Part shown: one piece after another, positions 1 to 6,237 of the stretch
How the letters are laid out: the number at the start of each line of letters is the position of its first letter
Numbering within the stretch: position 1 is the stretch's first letter
Source of the DNA: Micavibrio sp. UBA5703
GTDB taxonomy: Bacteria > Pseudomonadota > Alphaproteobacteria > Micavibrionales > Micavibrionaceae
Assembly (NCBI GenBank): GCA_002420015.1
Contig: DIHF01000009.1
Location: forward strand, 14,532 to 24,055
Length of the DNA: 9,524 nt
Direction of reading: 5' to 3'
Notes under the pieces: model-generated
Seen by the model: the letters and a program-made list of their open reading frames with translations, nothing else
Told to the model about the DNA's origin: nothing
Databases searched by the model: none
Position numbers and translations under genes: made by a program

Positions 1-10
1 CACGGGCCCC

Positions 11-135
11 CGGCGCATCCCTCATTCAAGCGTGTGCTGCGTTATCCTGCGGTCTCGGCGTGCTCACTTGGGTTTACCAAGTTCCGCGCGCCTCGCCTTG
101 GCTGCCTTGCACACACTTGAAGCAGGGACGCGCCG
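11..135. repeat. 125-bp imperfect palindrome (cruciform-like element)
   Basis: The outer arms 11-37 and 109-135 are inverted copies matching at 23 of 27 positions. The inner arms are ACTTGG at 66-71 and CCAAGT at 77-82 with a 5-nt loop, flanked by a near-match GGCGTGC/GCGCGCC pair. Both arm pairs share a centre near 73-74. Between them the two sides pair poorly and would form an internal loop. Two of the four outer-arm mismatches become G-U pairs only in the minus-strand transcript. That is the direction of the regulator gene ending at 199, so the element may act as a folded 3' RNA. No run of T follows it, so it is not a classical intrinsic terminator. I do not recognise the family; a dispersed repeat is the likeliest reading. 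Confidence 0.7.
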
Positions 136-198
136 TAAGATAAATATGGCTCACCATAAAATATGGTTGTGAAATTACAAAGGGTTATTTGGGGGTCA

Positions 199-582
199 TT
201 AACGGGCAGAAAGGTCGGCGATGCTGTCGATCACGGCCTTGCCGCGCACGGTGAGGTAAAGTTCGCGGCGGCGGCGTTCGGCGGCGCTCACGACGACGCG
301 GACCAGCCCGTAAGGCTTACCTTTTTGCCGGTCGCGGGACAGGGCGCCGACGATGCGCGAGACGGTGGAGAGTGCCATGCCCGTTTTTTGCGCCAGCCGG
401 GTGAGGGACAGCCCCTCATCCATGGCGATTTCGCACAGGCAAACCGCGTATTGCAGCGGAAATTCAGGGTCGATTTTTTGCAGCTCGCGCAGCAGCAGAA
501 GGAACCCTTCGACTGCGGGCCTTTGGTTTCGCGGTTTTGCGGCGGCGCTTGCGCCGGTTATTTTGTATGTGGGCTTGCCCAT
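199..582 (-). CDS. Short MarR-like winged helix-turn-helix regulator
   Basis: The protein has 127 residues and a basic, Ala/Lys/Arg-rich N-terminus of about 22 residues. A helix-turn-helix follows at about 58-82, where LTRLAQKTGMALSTVSRIV fits the recognition-helix pattern of MarR-type proteins. An Arg-rich wing lies at about 85-112, ending in an 'LYLTVRGKAVI' strand-turn-helix typical of the family. At 127 residues it is shorter than usual MarR proteins (about 140-160) and has little C-terminal dimerisation helix. The ATG at 582 is chosen because AGGG (591-588) lies 5 nt upstream. The predicted target and ligand are unknown; the divergent or upstream genes give no clear hint. It sits behind the promoter at 818-847 with a long leader. 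A phage-type or DUF-type small regulator is possible, but DNA binding is fairly secure. Confidence 0.72.
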   Translation of the reverse strand: MGKPTYKITGASAAAKPRNQRPAVEGFLLLLRELQKIDPEFPLQYAVCLCEIAMDEGLSLTRLAQKTGMALSTVSRIVGALSRDRQKGKPYGLVRVVVSAAERRRRELYLTVRGKAVIDSIADLSAR

Positions 583-784
583 TATGTCCCTGTTCGGCTG
601 CCAGTTTTGCGCGCGGCGTCAGTATAAGCTGCCCGTAGGGGATATCAAGAACAGTTTCACCATTGCAAGTATCAACGGCGAGGAGGGGCCTTCCCCCCAG
701 CGTTCCCGATATCTCCAGACAGGCGGCAAATAGCTTGCCGCAACGCATATATACAATCATAGCGTCTTCTACTTTCCCACACAT
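464..784 (-). CDS. Possible small protein overlapping the regulator gene (doubtful)
   Basis: This is an open frame of about 106 residues if started at the ATG at 784. An in-frame ATG at 826 would lie upstream of the predicted transcript start. The first ~70 residues look protein-like, including 'FAACLEISGTLGG' and 'VLDIPYGQLILTPRAKLA'. From the point where it runs into the regulator gene (below 582) it turns into Arg/Lys-rich sequence typical of an out-of-frame shadow. The overlap with the regulator is 119 nt, which is long for two genuine genes. No strong ribosome-binding site is visible: AAGG lies about 11 nt upstream of 784. It could be a leader peptide, a decayed gene with a frameshifted end, or chance. 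I do not recognise a family and infer no function. Confidence 0.25.
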   Translation of the reverse strand: MCGKVEDAMIVYMRCGKLFAACLEISGTLGGRPLLAVDTCNGETVLDIPYGQLILTPRAKLAAEQGHNGQAHIQNNRRKRRRKTAKPKARSRRVPSAAARAAKNRP

Positions 785-884
785 ATACTTCAGACCTTTA
801 CGATCTGATAGCGGCATTATATACATAATGATCTATCGATATGTCAAGAAAAAATCAATCATAGGTAGTGATATTGGTTTTTGG
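583..884. other. Leader and intergenic region upstream of the regulator
   Basis: This gap between the regulator start and the pentapeptide gene stop contains the minus-strand promoter at 818-847 and a ~230-nt transcribed leader, part of which may encode the doubtful small protein described separately. The part above 780 is AT-rich, and the part nearer the regulator is GC-richer. I see no tRNA, riboswitch core or convincing terminator. A G/C-rich inverted stretch around 682-700 is too short and lacks a T tract. Confidence 0.4.
818..847 (-). promoter_or_regulatory. Predicted sigma-70 promoter reading leftwards to the regulator
   Basis: On the minus strand a perfect -35 box TTGACA (847-842) is followed after 18 nt by TATATA (823-818); the alternative TATAAT (821-816) gives a 20-nt spacer. 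The flanks are AT-rich. Transcription would start near 810, leaving about 228 nt of leader before the regulator ATG at 582. The pentapeptide gene ends upstream at 885, so this gives the regulator its own promoter. Confidence 0.55.
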
Positions 885-1499
885 TTAAATGGGCAGCTTT
901 CCGCCCGAACCCGAGAGTAAAGCAGCGGCAAAACCCAGCCAGTCGCGGTAGGGCCGGACAACGCCCCCCAGTTTTGCGTGATGGTCCAGCAGGATAACCG
1001 GACCATTGGAGAGGCCGTGAATGACGACCGGTGGCTGCGACATGGCGCAGAGCGTCCCGCCCGGATCGCGGAAGACACATCCGGCCATATTACGCACGTG
1101 ATTGAAGTCGAGCGTAAAGGCGGAGAGGGTCGAGAAGCGGCTTTCGGACAGGTCGCATCCGGTGATGTCGGTCGCGCCGAAAGCGGCCTCGCCGAAGTCG
1201 CAATAGCTGAGGTCTGAATAGCACAGGCATGTGTTGTAAAGCGCGGTTCCTGCGAAGTTCGCGCCGGTTAATATACTTTCGGACAGGTTGGCGCCGGATA
1301 AATTCGCGCCTGAAAAATTCGCGTTTGACATGATCGCATCGTCGAGATTGGTGTTGATGAGGTTGGCATTATGAAGGTCGATCCCGTCAAGGTTGACGTG
1401 TTCGGCCACGGCCTGTTCAAGACATGCGGAAAGCGAAGGAAAATCGCCTTCGTAGAGCAGGCGCTGGTCGCAGTAGGCTTGCAGTTTTATCAAAGGCAT
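885..1499 (-). CDS. Pentapeptide-repeat protein
   Basis: The protein has 204 residues. Residues ~35-125 hold consecutive A(N/D)LXX-type pentapeptides (for example DLHNA-NLINT-NLDDA, then NFSGA-NLSGA-NLSES). Such repeats fold into a right-handed quadrilateral beta-helix. The first ~33 residues are not repeats, and neither is the tail. The tail at ~156-190 (PPVVIHGL...PVILLDHHAKLGG...RDW) resembles the C-terminal segment of many bacterial pentapeptide proteins, and this is my recollection rather than a search result. No signal peptide or membrane helix is visible, so it is probably cytoplasmic. The start is supported by GGGAG (1511-1507) 7 nt upstream. The biochemical function of such proteins is generally unknown; a gyrase-protecting (Qnr/MfpA) role cannot be inferred here. 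Confidence 0.85.
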   Translation of the reverse strand: MPLIKLQAYCDQRLLYEGDFPSLSACLEQAVAEHVNLDGIDLHNANLINTNLDDAIMSNANFSGANLSGANLSESILTGANFAGTALYNTCLCYSDLSYCDFGEAAFGATDITGCDLSESRFSTLSAFTLDFNHVRNMAGCVFRDPGGTLCAMSQPPVVIHGLSNGPVILLDHHAKLGGVVRPYRDWLGFAAALLSGSGGKLPI

Positions 1500-1661
1500 C
1501 TTGATACTCCCTACACAGTTTTAAATATTGGCGGGGCAATTTTTATCCGGCTTTTTTCGTAGGCTCTCCGGAGCGGCCGCGCCATTTTTTCTATATTCTT
1601 TACGGCGATGACTATAACCTTTTGTATATAAGAAGTTACGTAATCAACCAAAAGTTGCCAC

Positions 1662-1692
1662 ATAATAGTTGATACATTGAAACAATTGTCAA
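1662..1692 (-). promoter_or_regulatory. Possible promoter for the pentapeptide-repeat gene
   Basis: On the minus strand TTGACA (1692-1687) precedes TATTAT (1667-1662) with a 19-nt spacer. This is slightly long but resembles the promoter at 818-847. It would leave a leader of roughly 155 nt before the ATG at 1499. The same stretch contains ATTG-AAA-CAAT, a short dyad that could be an operator. No equally good plus-strand promoter for uvrC was found in this 265-bp gap. Confidence 0.4.
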
Positions 1693-1764
1693 GGGAATTT
1701 TTGCTAAACGCAATTTTGTTACCCGAAAGCCATGTCTGTTTATTTGGGAGAGGTTTCGGGGTAA

Positions 1765-3726
1765 ATGAGAGGGATGGGCAAAAAGAACGACACAAAAGAA
1801 CTGACGGCACTTAAAGAAGGCGTGGCGGTCATTGCCAAGGCGCTGCGCAATCTGCCCGCTACGCCCGGCGTTTACCGCATGATGTCGGATAGCGGCGAGG
1901 TTTTGTATGTCGGCAAGGCTAAATCCCTGAAAAAGCGGGTCGATGCCTATACCAAGCCGGACCGCCAGCCCGTACGCATCCAGCGCATGATCGCACAGAC
2001 GAGGTCGATGGAGTTCGTCCATACCCATACCGAGGCCGAAGCGCTTTTGCTGGAATCTAACCTCATCAAAAAGCTTAAGCCGCGCTATAACGTGCTGCTG
2101 CGGGACGACAAGTCGTTTCCTTATATATTGTTGACGGGCGATCACGATTTCCCGCAGGTGCTCAAGCATCGCGGCACGAAAAAGCGCAAGGGCGCGTATT
2201 ACGGTCCCTTTGCTGGGGTGGGGGATGTCAACCGCACGATCGCGACGCTCCAGCGCGCCTTTATGCTCCGGAATTGCAGCGACAGTTATTTCGCGCAAAG
2301 GACGCGGCCCTGTCTGCAATACCATATCAAGCGCTGCACCGCGCCTTGTGTCGGCCATGTGACAAAGGATGAATATGCGGGGCAGGTGGCGCAGGCGAAG
2401 GATTTCCTTGATGGCAAAAGCAAGCAGATACAGGAGCGCTTTGCGCGGGAGATGCAAAAGGCCAGTGCTGAAGAAGATTACGAAAAGGCCGCCGGATACC
2501 GCGACCGCATCAAGGCGCTGAGCGCCATTCAGGCGCATCAGGATATTAATGTTGGTGGAATAAGGGACGCTGATGTGATGGCGCTTGCTCAGGATGGCGG
2601 GCGGAGTTGCATCCAGATTTTTTTCTTTCGGGCAGGCTGCAATTACGGCAACCGTTCCTATTTCCCCCGCCATGACACGGACGATAGTCCGGAGCATATT
2701 CTCTCGGCCTTTATGGCGCAGTTCTACGAAAACAAGCCGGTGCCGCGTACGCTTATTGTTTCTCACGTTCCCGAAGAAAAGGAGTTGATCGCGGAGGCGT
2801 TGGAGTCGCGGGCGGGATATAATGTCAGCATCGAAAGGCCGTCACGCGGGGCGCGCAAACGTCTTCTGGATTTTGTGCTGAAGAATGCAAAGGATGCCCT
2901 GAAAAGAAATTTGGCCGAGGCGCAGGCGGAAGGCGAATGCCTCGAAGGTGTGGCTGCGCTGTTCGGCATGGACGAAGCGCCCGAGCGTATAGAAGTTTAC
3001 GACAACTCTCACATATCGGGGACCAATATGGTCGGCGCCATGATTGTCGCCGGGCCGGGCGGCTTTCGTAAAAACGCCTACCGCAAGTTCAATATCAAGA
3101 CAGCGGCGGCATCCGACGATACAGGCATGATGCGCGAGGTGATGGAACGCAGGTTTAAGAAGTTGTTGGTGGACGATACAGCACCGTCACCCCGGCGTAA
3201 GCCGGGGCCCATAGGTGGGAAAATTCAGGGAACTATGGATCCCGGCTTTCGCCGGGATGACGGTGAAGGTGATTTTTCTGATTGGCCCGACCTGCTTCTG
3301 ATCGACGGCGGGCAGGGGCAATATAATGCCGTGAAAGAAGTTTTGGAGGAGTTCGGGATTTTTGATGCCGTGACGCTGGTTTCCATCGCCAAGGGCGAGG
3401 ACAGGAACGCGGGCCACGAGAGGTTTTTTATGGAAGGAAAAAAACCGTTTCAGTTGCCGGTCGGCGATCCGGTTTTGCATTATCTGCAACGCCTGCGCGA
3501 TGAGGCGCACCGCTTTGCCGTCGGCTCGCACCGCGCAAGACGGAAGAAAGAAATTGCCGCTTCGCCACTGGATGAAATTGCCGGGATCGGAGCGGCGCGA
3601 AAGAAGGCGTTGTTGCATCATTTCGGTTCGGGCAAGGCCGTAACGCAAGCGGGCCTGAAAGATCTGGAGGCAGTTGACGGAATCTCGAAGGCGATGGCGC
3701 AAAAAATTTACGACCATTTTCACTGA
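1765..3726 (+). CDS. uvrC: UvrABC system protein C (excision nuclease subunit), with in-frame repeat insertion
   Basis: UvrC makes both incisions flanking a lesion recognised by UvrA/UvrB in nucleotide excision repair. The GIY-YIG domain (about 30-110) shows GVY (35-37), YVG (48-50), Arg58 and Glu96 for the 3' cut. A Cys-containing motif lies at 183-195, and a UVR helix pair for UvrB contact at about 220-253. The RNase H-like domain for the 5' cut shows Asp413 (YDNSHISG), Asp514 (LLIDGGQGQ) and His582. Tandem helix-hairpin-helix motifs run from about 593 to 653. The 653 residues include an insertion at about 473-501 encoded by the palindrome at 3182-3265. Asp413 to Asp514 is 101 residues, against 67 for the E. 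coli pair D399-D466 as I recall them, while the next interval is normal. The ATG at 1765 follows GGGG at 6 nt or GGGAGAGG at 12 nt. The ATG at 1774 is an alternative. Confidence 0.97.
   Translation: MRGMGKKNDTKELTALKEGVAVIAKALRNLPATPGVYRMMSDSGEVLYVGKAKSLKKRVDAYTKPDRQPVRIQRMIAQTRSMEFVHTHTEAEALLLESNLIKKLKPRYNVLLRDDKSFPYILLTGDHDFPQVLKHRGTKKRKGAYYGPFAGVGDVNRTIATLQRAFMLRNCSDSYFAQRTRPCLQYHIKRCTAPCVGHVTKDEYAGQVAQAKDFLDGKSKQIQERFAREMQKASAEEDYEKAAGYRDRIKALSAIQAHQDINVGGIRDADVMALAQDGGRSCIQIFFFRAGCNYGNRSYFPRHDTDDSPEHILSAFMAQFYENKPVPRTLIVSHVPEEKELIAEALESRAGYNVSIERPSRGARKRLLDFVLKNAKDALKRNLAEAQAEGECLEGVAALFGMDEAPERIEVYDNSHISGTNMVGAMIVAGPGGFRKNAYRKFNIKTAAASDDTGMMREVMERRFKKLLVDDTAPSPRRKPGPIGGKIQGTMDPGFRRDDGEGDFSDWPDLLLIDGGQGQYNAVKEVLEEFGIFDAVTLVSIAKGEDRNAGHERFFMEGKKPFQLPVGDPVLHYLQRLRDEAHRFAVGSHRARRKKEIAASPLDEIAGIGAARKKALLHHFGSGKAVTQAGLKDLEAVDGISKAMAQKIYDHFH
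3182..3265. repeat. In-frame palindromic element inside uvrC (84 bp)
   Basis: The outer arms 3182-3196 and 3251-3265 match as inverted repeats at 14 of 15 positions. A left hairpin CCCCGGC-GTAA-GCCGGGG spans 3190-3207, and a right hairpin ATCCCGGC-TTTC-GCCGGGAT spans 3239-3258. CCATAG (3209-3214) pairs with CTATGG (3234-3239). At 84 bp it is 28 codons and keeps the frame. The plus strand reads KPGPI...MDPGFRRDDG in UvrC, and the minus strand reads TVIPAKAGIH, the peptide often seen from a widespread proteobacterial palindromic repeat. Functionally this parallels the Rickettsia palindromic elements inserted in protein genes, though I do not claim it is the same family. Confidence 0.9.
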
Positions 3727-4092
3727 TCGCTTGTGCATCCTCGCTTTCAGGTTTATTCGAAACGTCTTGTTTTAAAAATGTTGATGGATCTGTGGATTGT
3801 TTTTTGCGATGTGCACATTTTCAGTACGGCATGACATAAAATTACAACGCAAAAAAATAAAAAATAAAAATTTTTAATGATTTCAAGAGCATCGAATTTT
3901 GTCTTCAAAAAATGCATGATCGGTACTTGCGAACCCGAAAAAGCCATGTTACCGTCCGTCCTGTATCAAACATAATTTGAGTAAAAAATCGGCGCGCAAG
4001 GCGTGACACAATATCGTGACTCATCTTTATGGTTGTGGCGTGCTGGTGAACTTAAAATATCGATAAAAAATTTGACGAAAGGTACGGACAAA
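3727..4092. other. AT-rich intergenic region between uvrC and the bactofilin gene
   Basis: These 366 bp hold no convincing gene. The central part, around 3840-3890, is almost pure A and T with A- and T-tracts that would give intrinsic curvature. I see no intrinsic terminator after uvrC. A plus-strand promoter for the bactofilin is expected here but no -35/-10 pair is convincing; TTACCG (3947-3952) with CATAAT 16 nt on is the best and is weak. A GTG at 4003 opens the bactofilin frame 30 codons early without a ribosome-binding site. Confidence 0.45.
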
Positions 4093-4995
4093 ATGTTTCA
4101 TCGTGTTAAATCGGAAGAAAATCATCATGAAGACCTCCGCGATGACCGCGAGGACCAGCGCAACAGAATAATCCCGAACAGGGACTTGCGGGCCGAAGCT
4201 GATGAAGCAGAGGAAGAGAGGGAAGTTGTGCAGCCGCAACTTCAGCCGCAGATCAAGAAGGTCGCGCCCTATGAAAGAATTTTAACATCCAACCAGAAAA
4301 AGGAACCTAATCCAATGACCGCTCAGGCAGAAGACAACAACGCAGGCAACGACCGCTCGGAAAGACAGCCCGAGCTGGCACGCCCCCGCAGCTTTGAACC
4401 GTATCAGCGTCCGCAGCAGCCTGGCCGCGTCGCGACGGGCGGTTATCCGGGTGCATATCCGGGTTCGAGCTATGCCGCACCGACGATGGCTGCCGCTCCG
4501 GCGCCTTCCGCAAGCAACATTGCAGAGAAAAACCAGAATGCCGAGCGTACGCTGACCATCGGCGCTGGCATTACGATGTCGGGCGAGATCGAGTCCTGCG
4601 ACCAGCTTATCGTCGAAGGTACGATCGAGGCTTCGCTTAAGGGCGCACGCGTTCTGGAAGTCGCCGAGACGGGAACTTTCTACGGCACCGTTGAAATCGA
4701 CGAAGCTGTCATTGCCGGCCGCTTTGAAGGCGATATCGCCGTTAATGGCCGTTTGGTCCTCAAGCGCACCAGCACGATCACCGGCTCCATCGCTTACCGC
4801 GAACTGGAAGTCGAAGCCGGTGCCGTTATCGAAGGCAAGATCATGCCGCTGAAACAGGCGCAGGCCGAAGCCGCGCCGCGCAAGGCCAAAGAAGTTTCCG
4901 TCAAGGGAAGCGAGAGCAAGGAAAGACAATCTTCCGCGCCCGCCAACAGCGACGGTCATGGCTTGTTCGCGCAAAAGGCGATGGCTGCCGAATAA
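4093..4995 (+). CDS. Bactofilin (polymer-forming cytoskeletal protein)
   Basis: The protein has 300 residues. The bactofilin domain (DUF583) occupies about 152-251, from ERTLTIGAGITMSGEI to VIEGKI. It has the repeating V-x-G / G-x-(V/I) pattern of the beta-helix that polymerises into membrane-associated filaments without nucleotide. Such filaments scaffold cell-wall or stalk enzymes. The domain is flanked by a long, charged, Pro/Gln-rich disordered N-terminal region (1-150, with APAPSAS near its end) and a polar C-terminal tail. The start at 4093 has GAAAGG (4077-4082) 10 nt upstream. It gives an N-terminus MFHRVKS that fits the Met-Phe-plus-basic membrane-targeting peptide described for alphaproteobacterial bactofilins. 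A GTG at 4003 and an internal ATG at 4315 are alternatives. It appears monocistronic, with a strong terminator following. Confidence 0.92.
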   Translation: MFHRVKSEENHHEDLRDDREDQRNRIIPNRDLRAEADEAEEEREVVQPQLQPQIKKVAPYERILTSNQKKEPNPMTAQAEDNNAGNDRSERQPELARPRSFEPYQRPQQPGRVATGGYPGAYPGSSYAAPTMAAAPAPSASNIAEKNQNAERTLTIGAGITMSGEIESCDQLIVEGTIEASLKGARVLEVAETGTFYGTVEIDEAVIAGRFEGDIAVNGRLVLKRTSTITGSIAYRELEVEAGAVIEGKIMPLKQAQAEAAPRKAKEVSVKGSESKERQSSAPANSDGHGLFAQKAMAAE

Positions 4996-5021
4996 TACGG
5001 CTGAGATTTAAACGATTACGG

Positions 5022-5050
5022 AACCGGGCCTGCAAAGGCCCGGTTTTTTT
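5022..5050 (+). terminator. Intrinsic terminator after the bactofilin gene
   Basis: AACCGGGCC (5022-5030) and GGCCCGGTT (5037-5045) form a perfect 9-bp stem with a 6-nt loop, followed by seven T (5044-5050). It lies 27 bp past the bactofilin stop. The T run abuts the nth stop codon at 5051. On the minus strand the stem is not followed by T, so it would serve nth only weakly. Confidence 0.92.
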
Positions 5051-5689
5051 CTAGATGGTTTTTTCCTTATACATGCACAAATCCCGGACCGGGCAGGCGG
5101 GGCAATCGGGCTTGCGTGCTTTGCATATATAACGCCCGTGCAGGATCAGCCAGTGATGGGCGTGCAGAAGGTATTCTTCCGGCACGCGTTTTAAAAGCGC
5201 ATCCTCAACGGCTTCGGGCGTTTTGCCGGGTGCCAGGCCCGTGCGGTTGGAAACGCGGAAGATGTGCGTATCGACGGCCATGGTCGGCTGGCCGAAGACG
5301 ACGTTCAAAACAACGTTCGCAGTCTTGCGCCCCACGCCGGGGAGCTTGACCAGCGCGTCACGATCGTCCGGCACCTGCGAGCCATATTCATCGACAAGGA
5401 TCTGTGAAAGCGCGATCACGTTTTTTGCCTTGGTGTTAAAAAGCCCGATGGTTTTGATGTGTTCCCTCAGGCCCGCCTCACCAAGCGCCAGCATTTCTTC
5501 CGGTGTATCGACAACCTTGAAAAGTTCTTTGGTTGCTTTGTTGACGCCGGTATCCGTGGCCTGCGCCGAAAGCACAACCGCCACGAGCAGCGTAAACGGG
5601 TTCGTCCATTCAAGCTCGCTTTTTGGTTGCGGATTTTTCGCCTTCAGGCGGCGGAAAAATTCGTGTATGTTCTTTTCACTCATCGGCAT
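5051..5689 (-). CDS. nth: Endonuclease III (DNA glycosylase/AP lyase)
   Basis: Nth removes oxidised pyrimidines and cuts the strand by beta-elimination in base excision repair. The 212 residues match the family length. The helix-hairpin-helix LPGVGRKTA (about 116-124) contains the catalytic Lys122, and Asp140 in AVDTH is the catalytic aspartate. The iron-sulphur cluster ligands Cys189-x6-Cys196-x2-Cys199-x5-Cys205 are complete. The start is ATG 5689 or ATG 5683; neither has a good Shine-Dalgarno sequence. The gene is divergent from ogt with 33 bp between starts, so the two may share control. In related alphaproteobacteria nth often lies near dapB; here ogt on the opposite strand sits between them. 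Confidence 0.97.
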   Translation of the reverse strand: MPMSEKNIHEFFRRLKAKNPQPKSELEWTNPFTLLVAVVLSAQATDTGVNKATKELFKVVDTPEEMLALGEAGLREHIKTIGLFNTKAKNVIALSQILVDEYGSQVPDDRDALVKLPGVGRKTANVVLNVVFGQPTMAVDTHIFRVSNRTGLAPGKTPEAVEDALLKRVPEEYLLHAHHWLILHGRYICKARKPDCPACPVRDLCMYKEKTI

Positions 5690-5710
5690 ATATACGAGAT
5701 AGCGTTCACA

Positions 5711-5715
5711 AGGGG
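5711..5715 (+). promoter_or_regulatory. Ribosome-binding site fixing the ogt start
   Basis: AGGGG lies 7 nt before the ATG at 5723. It settles the start against a frame that stays open upstream to 5459, where the sequence is merely the antisense of nth. Confidence 0.8.
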
Positions 5716-5722
5716 CTTTGTC

Positions 5723-6226
5723 ATGAAAAAAATCACCTATGGTTTCTACGACTCGCCGTTCGGGGAGATGGTTCTGGCCAAAACGGGGCAGGGGCTGTGC
5801 TGGCTGGGCTTCATGACGAAGGGAAACCGCAAGGGTGATGGGTATAAGCGCATGAAGGCATATTTTCCCGGCGCGGAACTGGTGCAGGATGATGAGGCGA
5901 TTGCCGGGCTGGCGGTGAAAGTTTTAAGCGCGTGGGAGCGGGGGCGCGAAGCGTCCGTCAAGCTGGATCTACAGGGGACGCCGTTTCAACTGGCGGTGTG
6001 GAAAGCGCTGCTCAAAATTCCCAAGGGAGAGGTTAGCTACTATGCGGATGTCGCCAACGACGTCGGCAAGCCAAAAGCCGTGCGCGCCGTGGGCAGCGCC
6101 GTGGGGGCCAATCCGGTTTCGCTGATCGTTCCCTGCCACCGCGTTCTGCCGCGCAGCGGCGGCGTCGGCAATTACGGCTGGGGCCCGAAGCTGAAAGAAA
6201 AGATTTTGAAGGCGGAGAGGGCGTAG
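5723..6226 (+). CDS. ogt: Methylated-DNA--[protein]-cysteine S-methyltransferase
   Basis: This 167-residue suicide repair protein moves the alkyl group from O6-alkylguanine onto its own cysteine. The acceptor Cys138 lies in the signature IVPCHRV, preceded by RAVGSAVGANP, which carries the Arg (121) used in base flipping and the Asn hinge (130). The tail GNYGWGPKLKEKIL matches the GYxWGxxxKxxLL end of Ogt and of the Ada C-terminal domain. The N-terminal half (about 1-80) is the less conserved alpha/beta domain. No Ada-type zinc or AraC domains are present, so it is a stand-alone enzyme and not the Ada regulator. It starts 33 bp from nth, divergently, and ends 7 bp from the convergent dapB stop. 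Ogt-type is the usual name, but ada/ogt paralogy leaves the symbol less certain than the function. Confidence 0.93.
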   Translation: MKKITYGFYDSPFGEMVLAKTGQGLCWLGFMTKGNRKGDGYKRMKAYFPGAELVQDDEAIAGLAVKVLSAWERGREASVKLDLQGTPFQLAVWKALLKIPKGEVSYYADVANDVGKPKAVRAVGSAVGANPVSLIVPCHRVLPRSGGVGNYGWGPKLKEKILKAERA

Positions 6227-6237
6227 GGTAGTCCTAC
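6223..6237. other. Small hairpin spanning both convergent stop codons
   Basis: GTAGG (6223-6227) and CCTAC (6233-6237) form a 5-bp stem with a 5-nt loop. The ogt stop TAG and the dapB stop TAG lie in opposite arms. It is too short, and has no T tract, to be called a terminator, yet it is all that separates the two genes. Confidence 0.35.

Noticed and set aside
144..159. Hairpin TATGG-CTCA-CCATA downstream of the regulator
   Set aside because: A 5-bp AT-containing stem without a T tract is too weak to call a terminator.
885..906. Terminator for the pentapeptide gene (GGGC/GCCC pair at its end)
   Set aside because: The stem is only about 4 bp and is not followed by a T run on the minus strand.
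1636..2766. 376-codon minus-strand open frame opposite uvrC
   Set aside because: It is antisense to the GIY-YIG and UVR parts of uvrC, has no domain I recognise and a composition typical of a reverse-strand shadow.
3187..3738. 183-codon minus-strand open frame containing VIPAKAGIH
   Set aside because: It is antisense to the uvrC 3' end; the recognisable peptide comes from the palindromic repeat, and uvrC domain matches on the other strand are decisive.
3753..3947. 64-codon minus-strand frame with a hydrophobic stretch (FYFLFFCVVILC)
   Set aside because: The hydrophobic run is the translation of an A/T-tract; there is no ribosome-binding site and no recognisable family.
4282..4974. 230-codon minus-strand open frame opposite the bactofilin gene
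   Set aside because: The bactofilin domain on the plus strand is clear; this is its shadow.
5459..5722. N-terminal extension of the ogt frame
   Set aside because: It is antisense to nth, and AGGGG 7 nt before the ATG at 5723 marks the real start of an otherwise normal-length protein.
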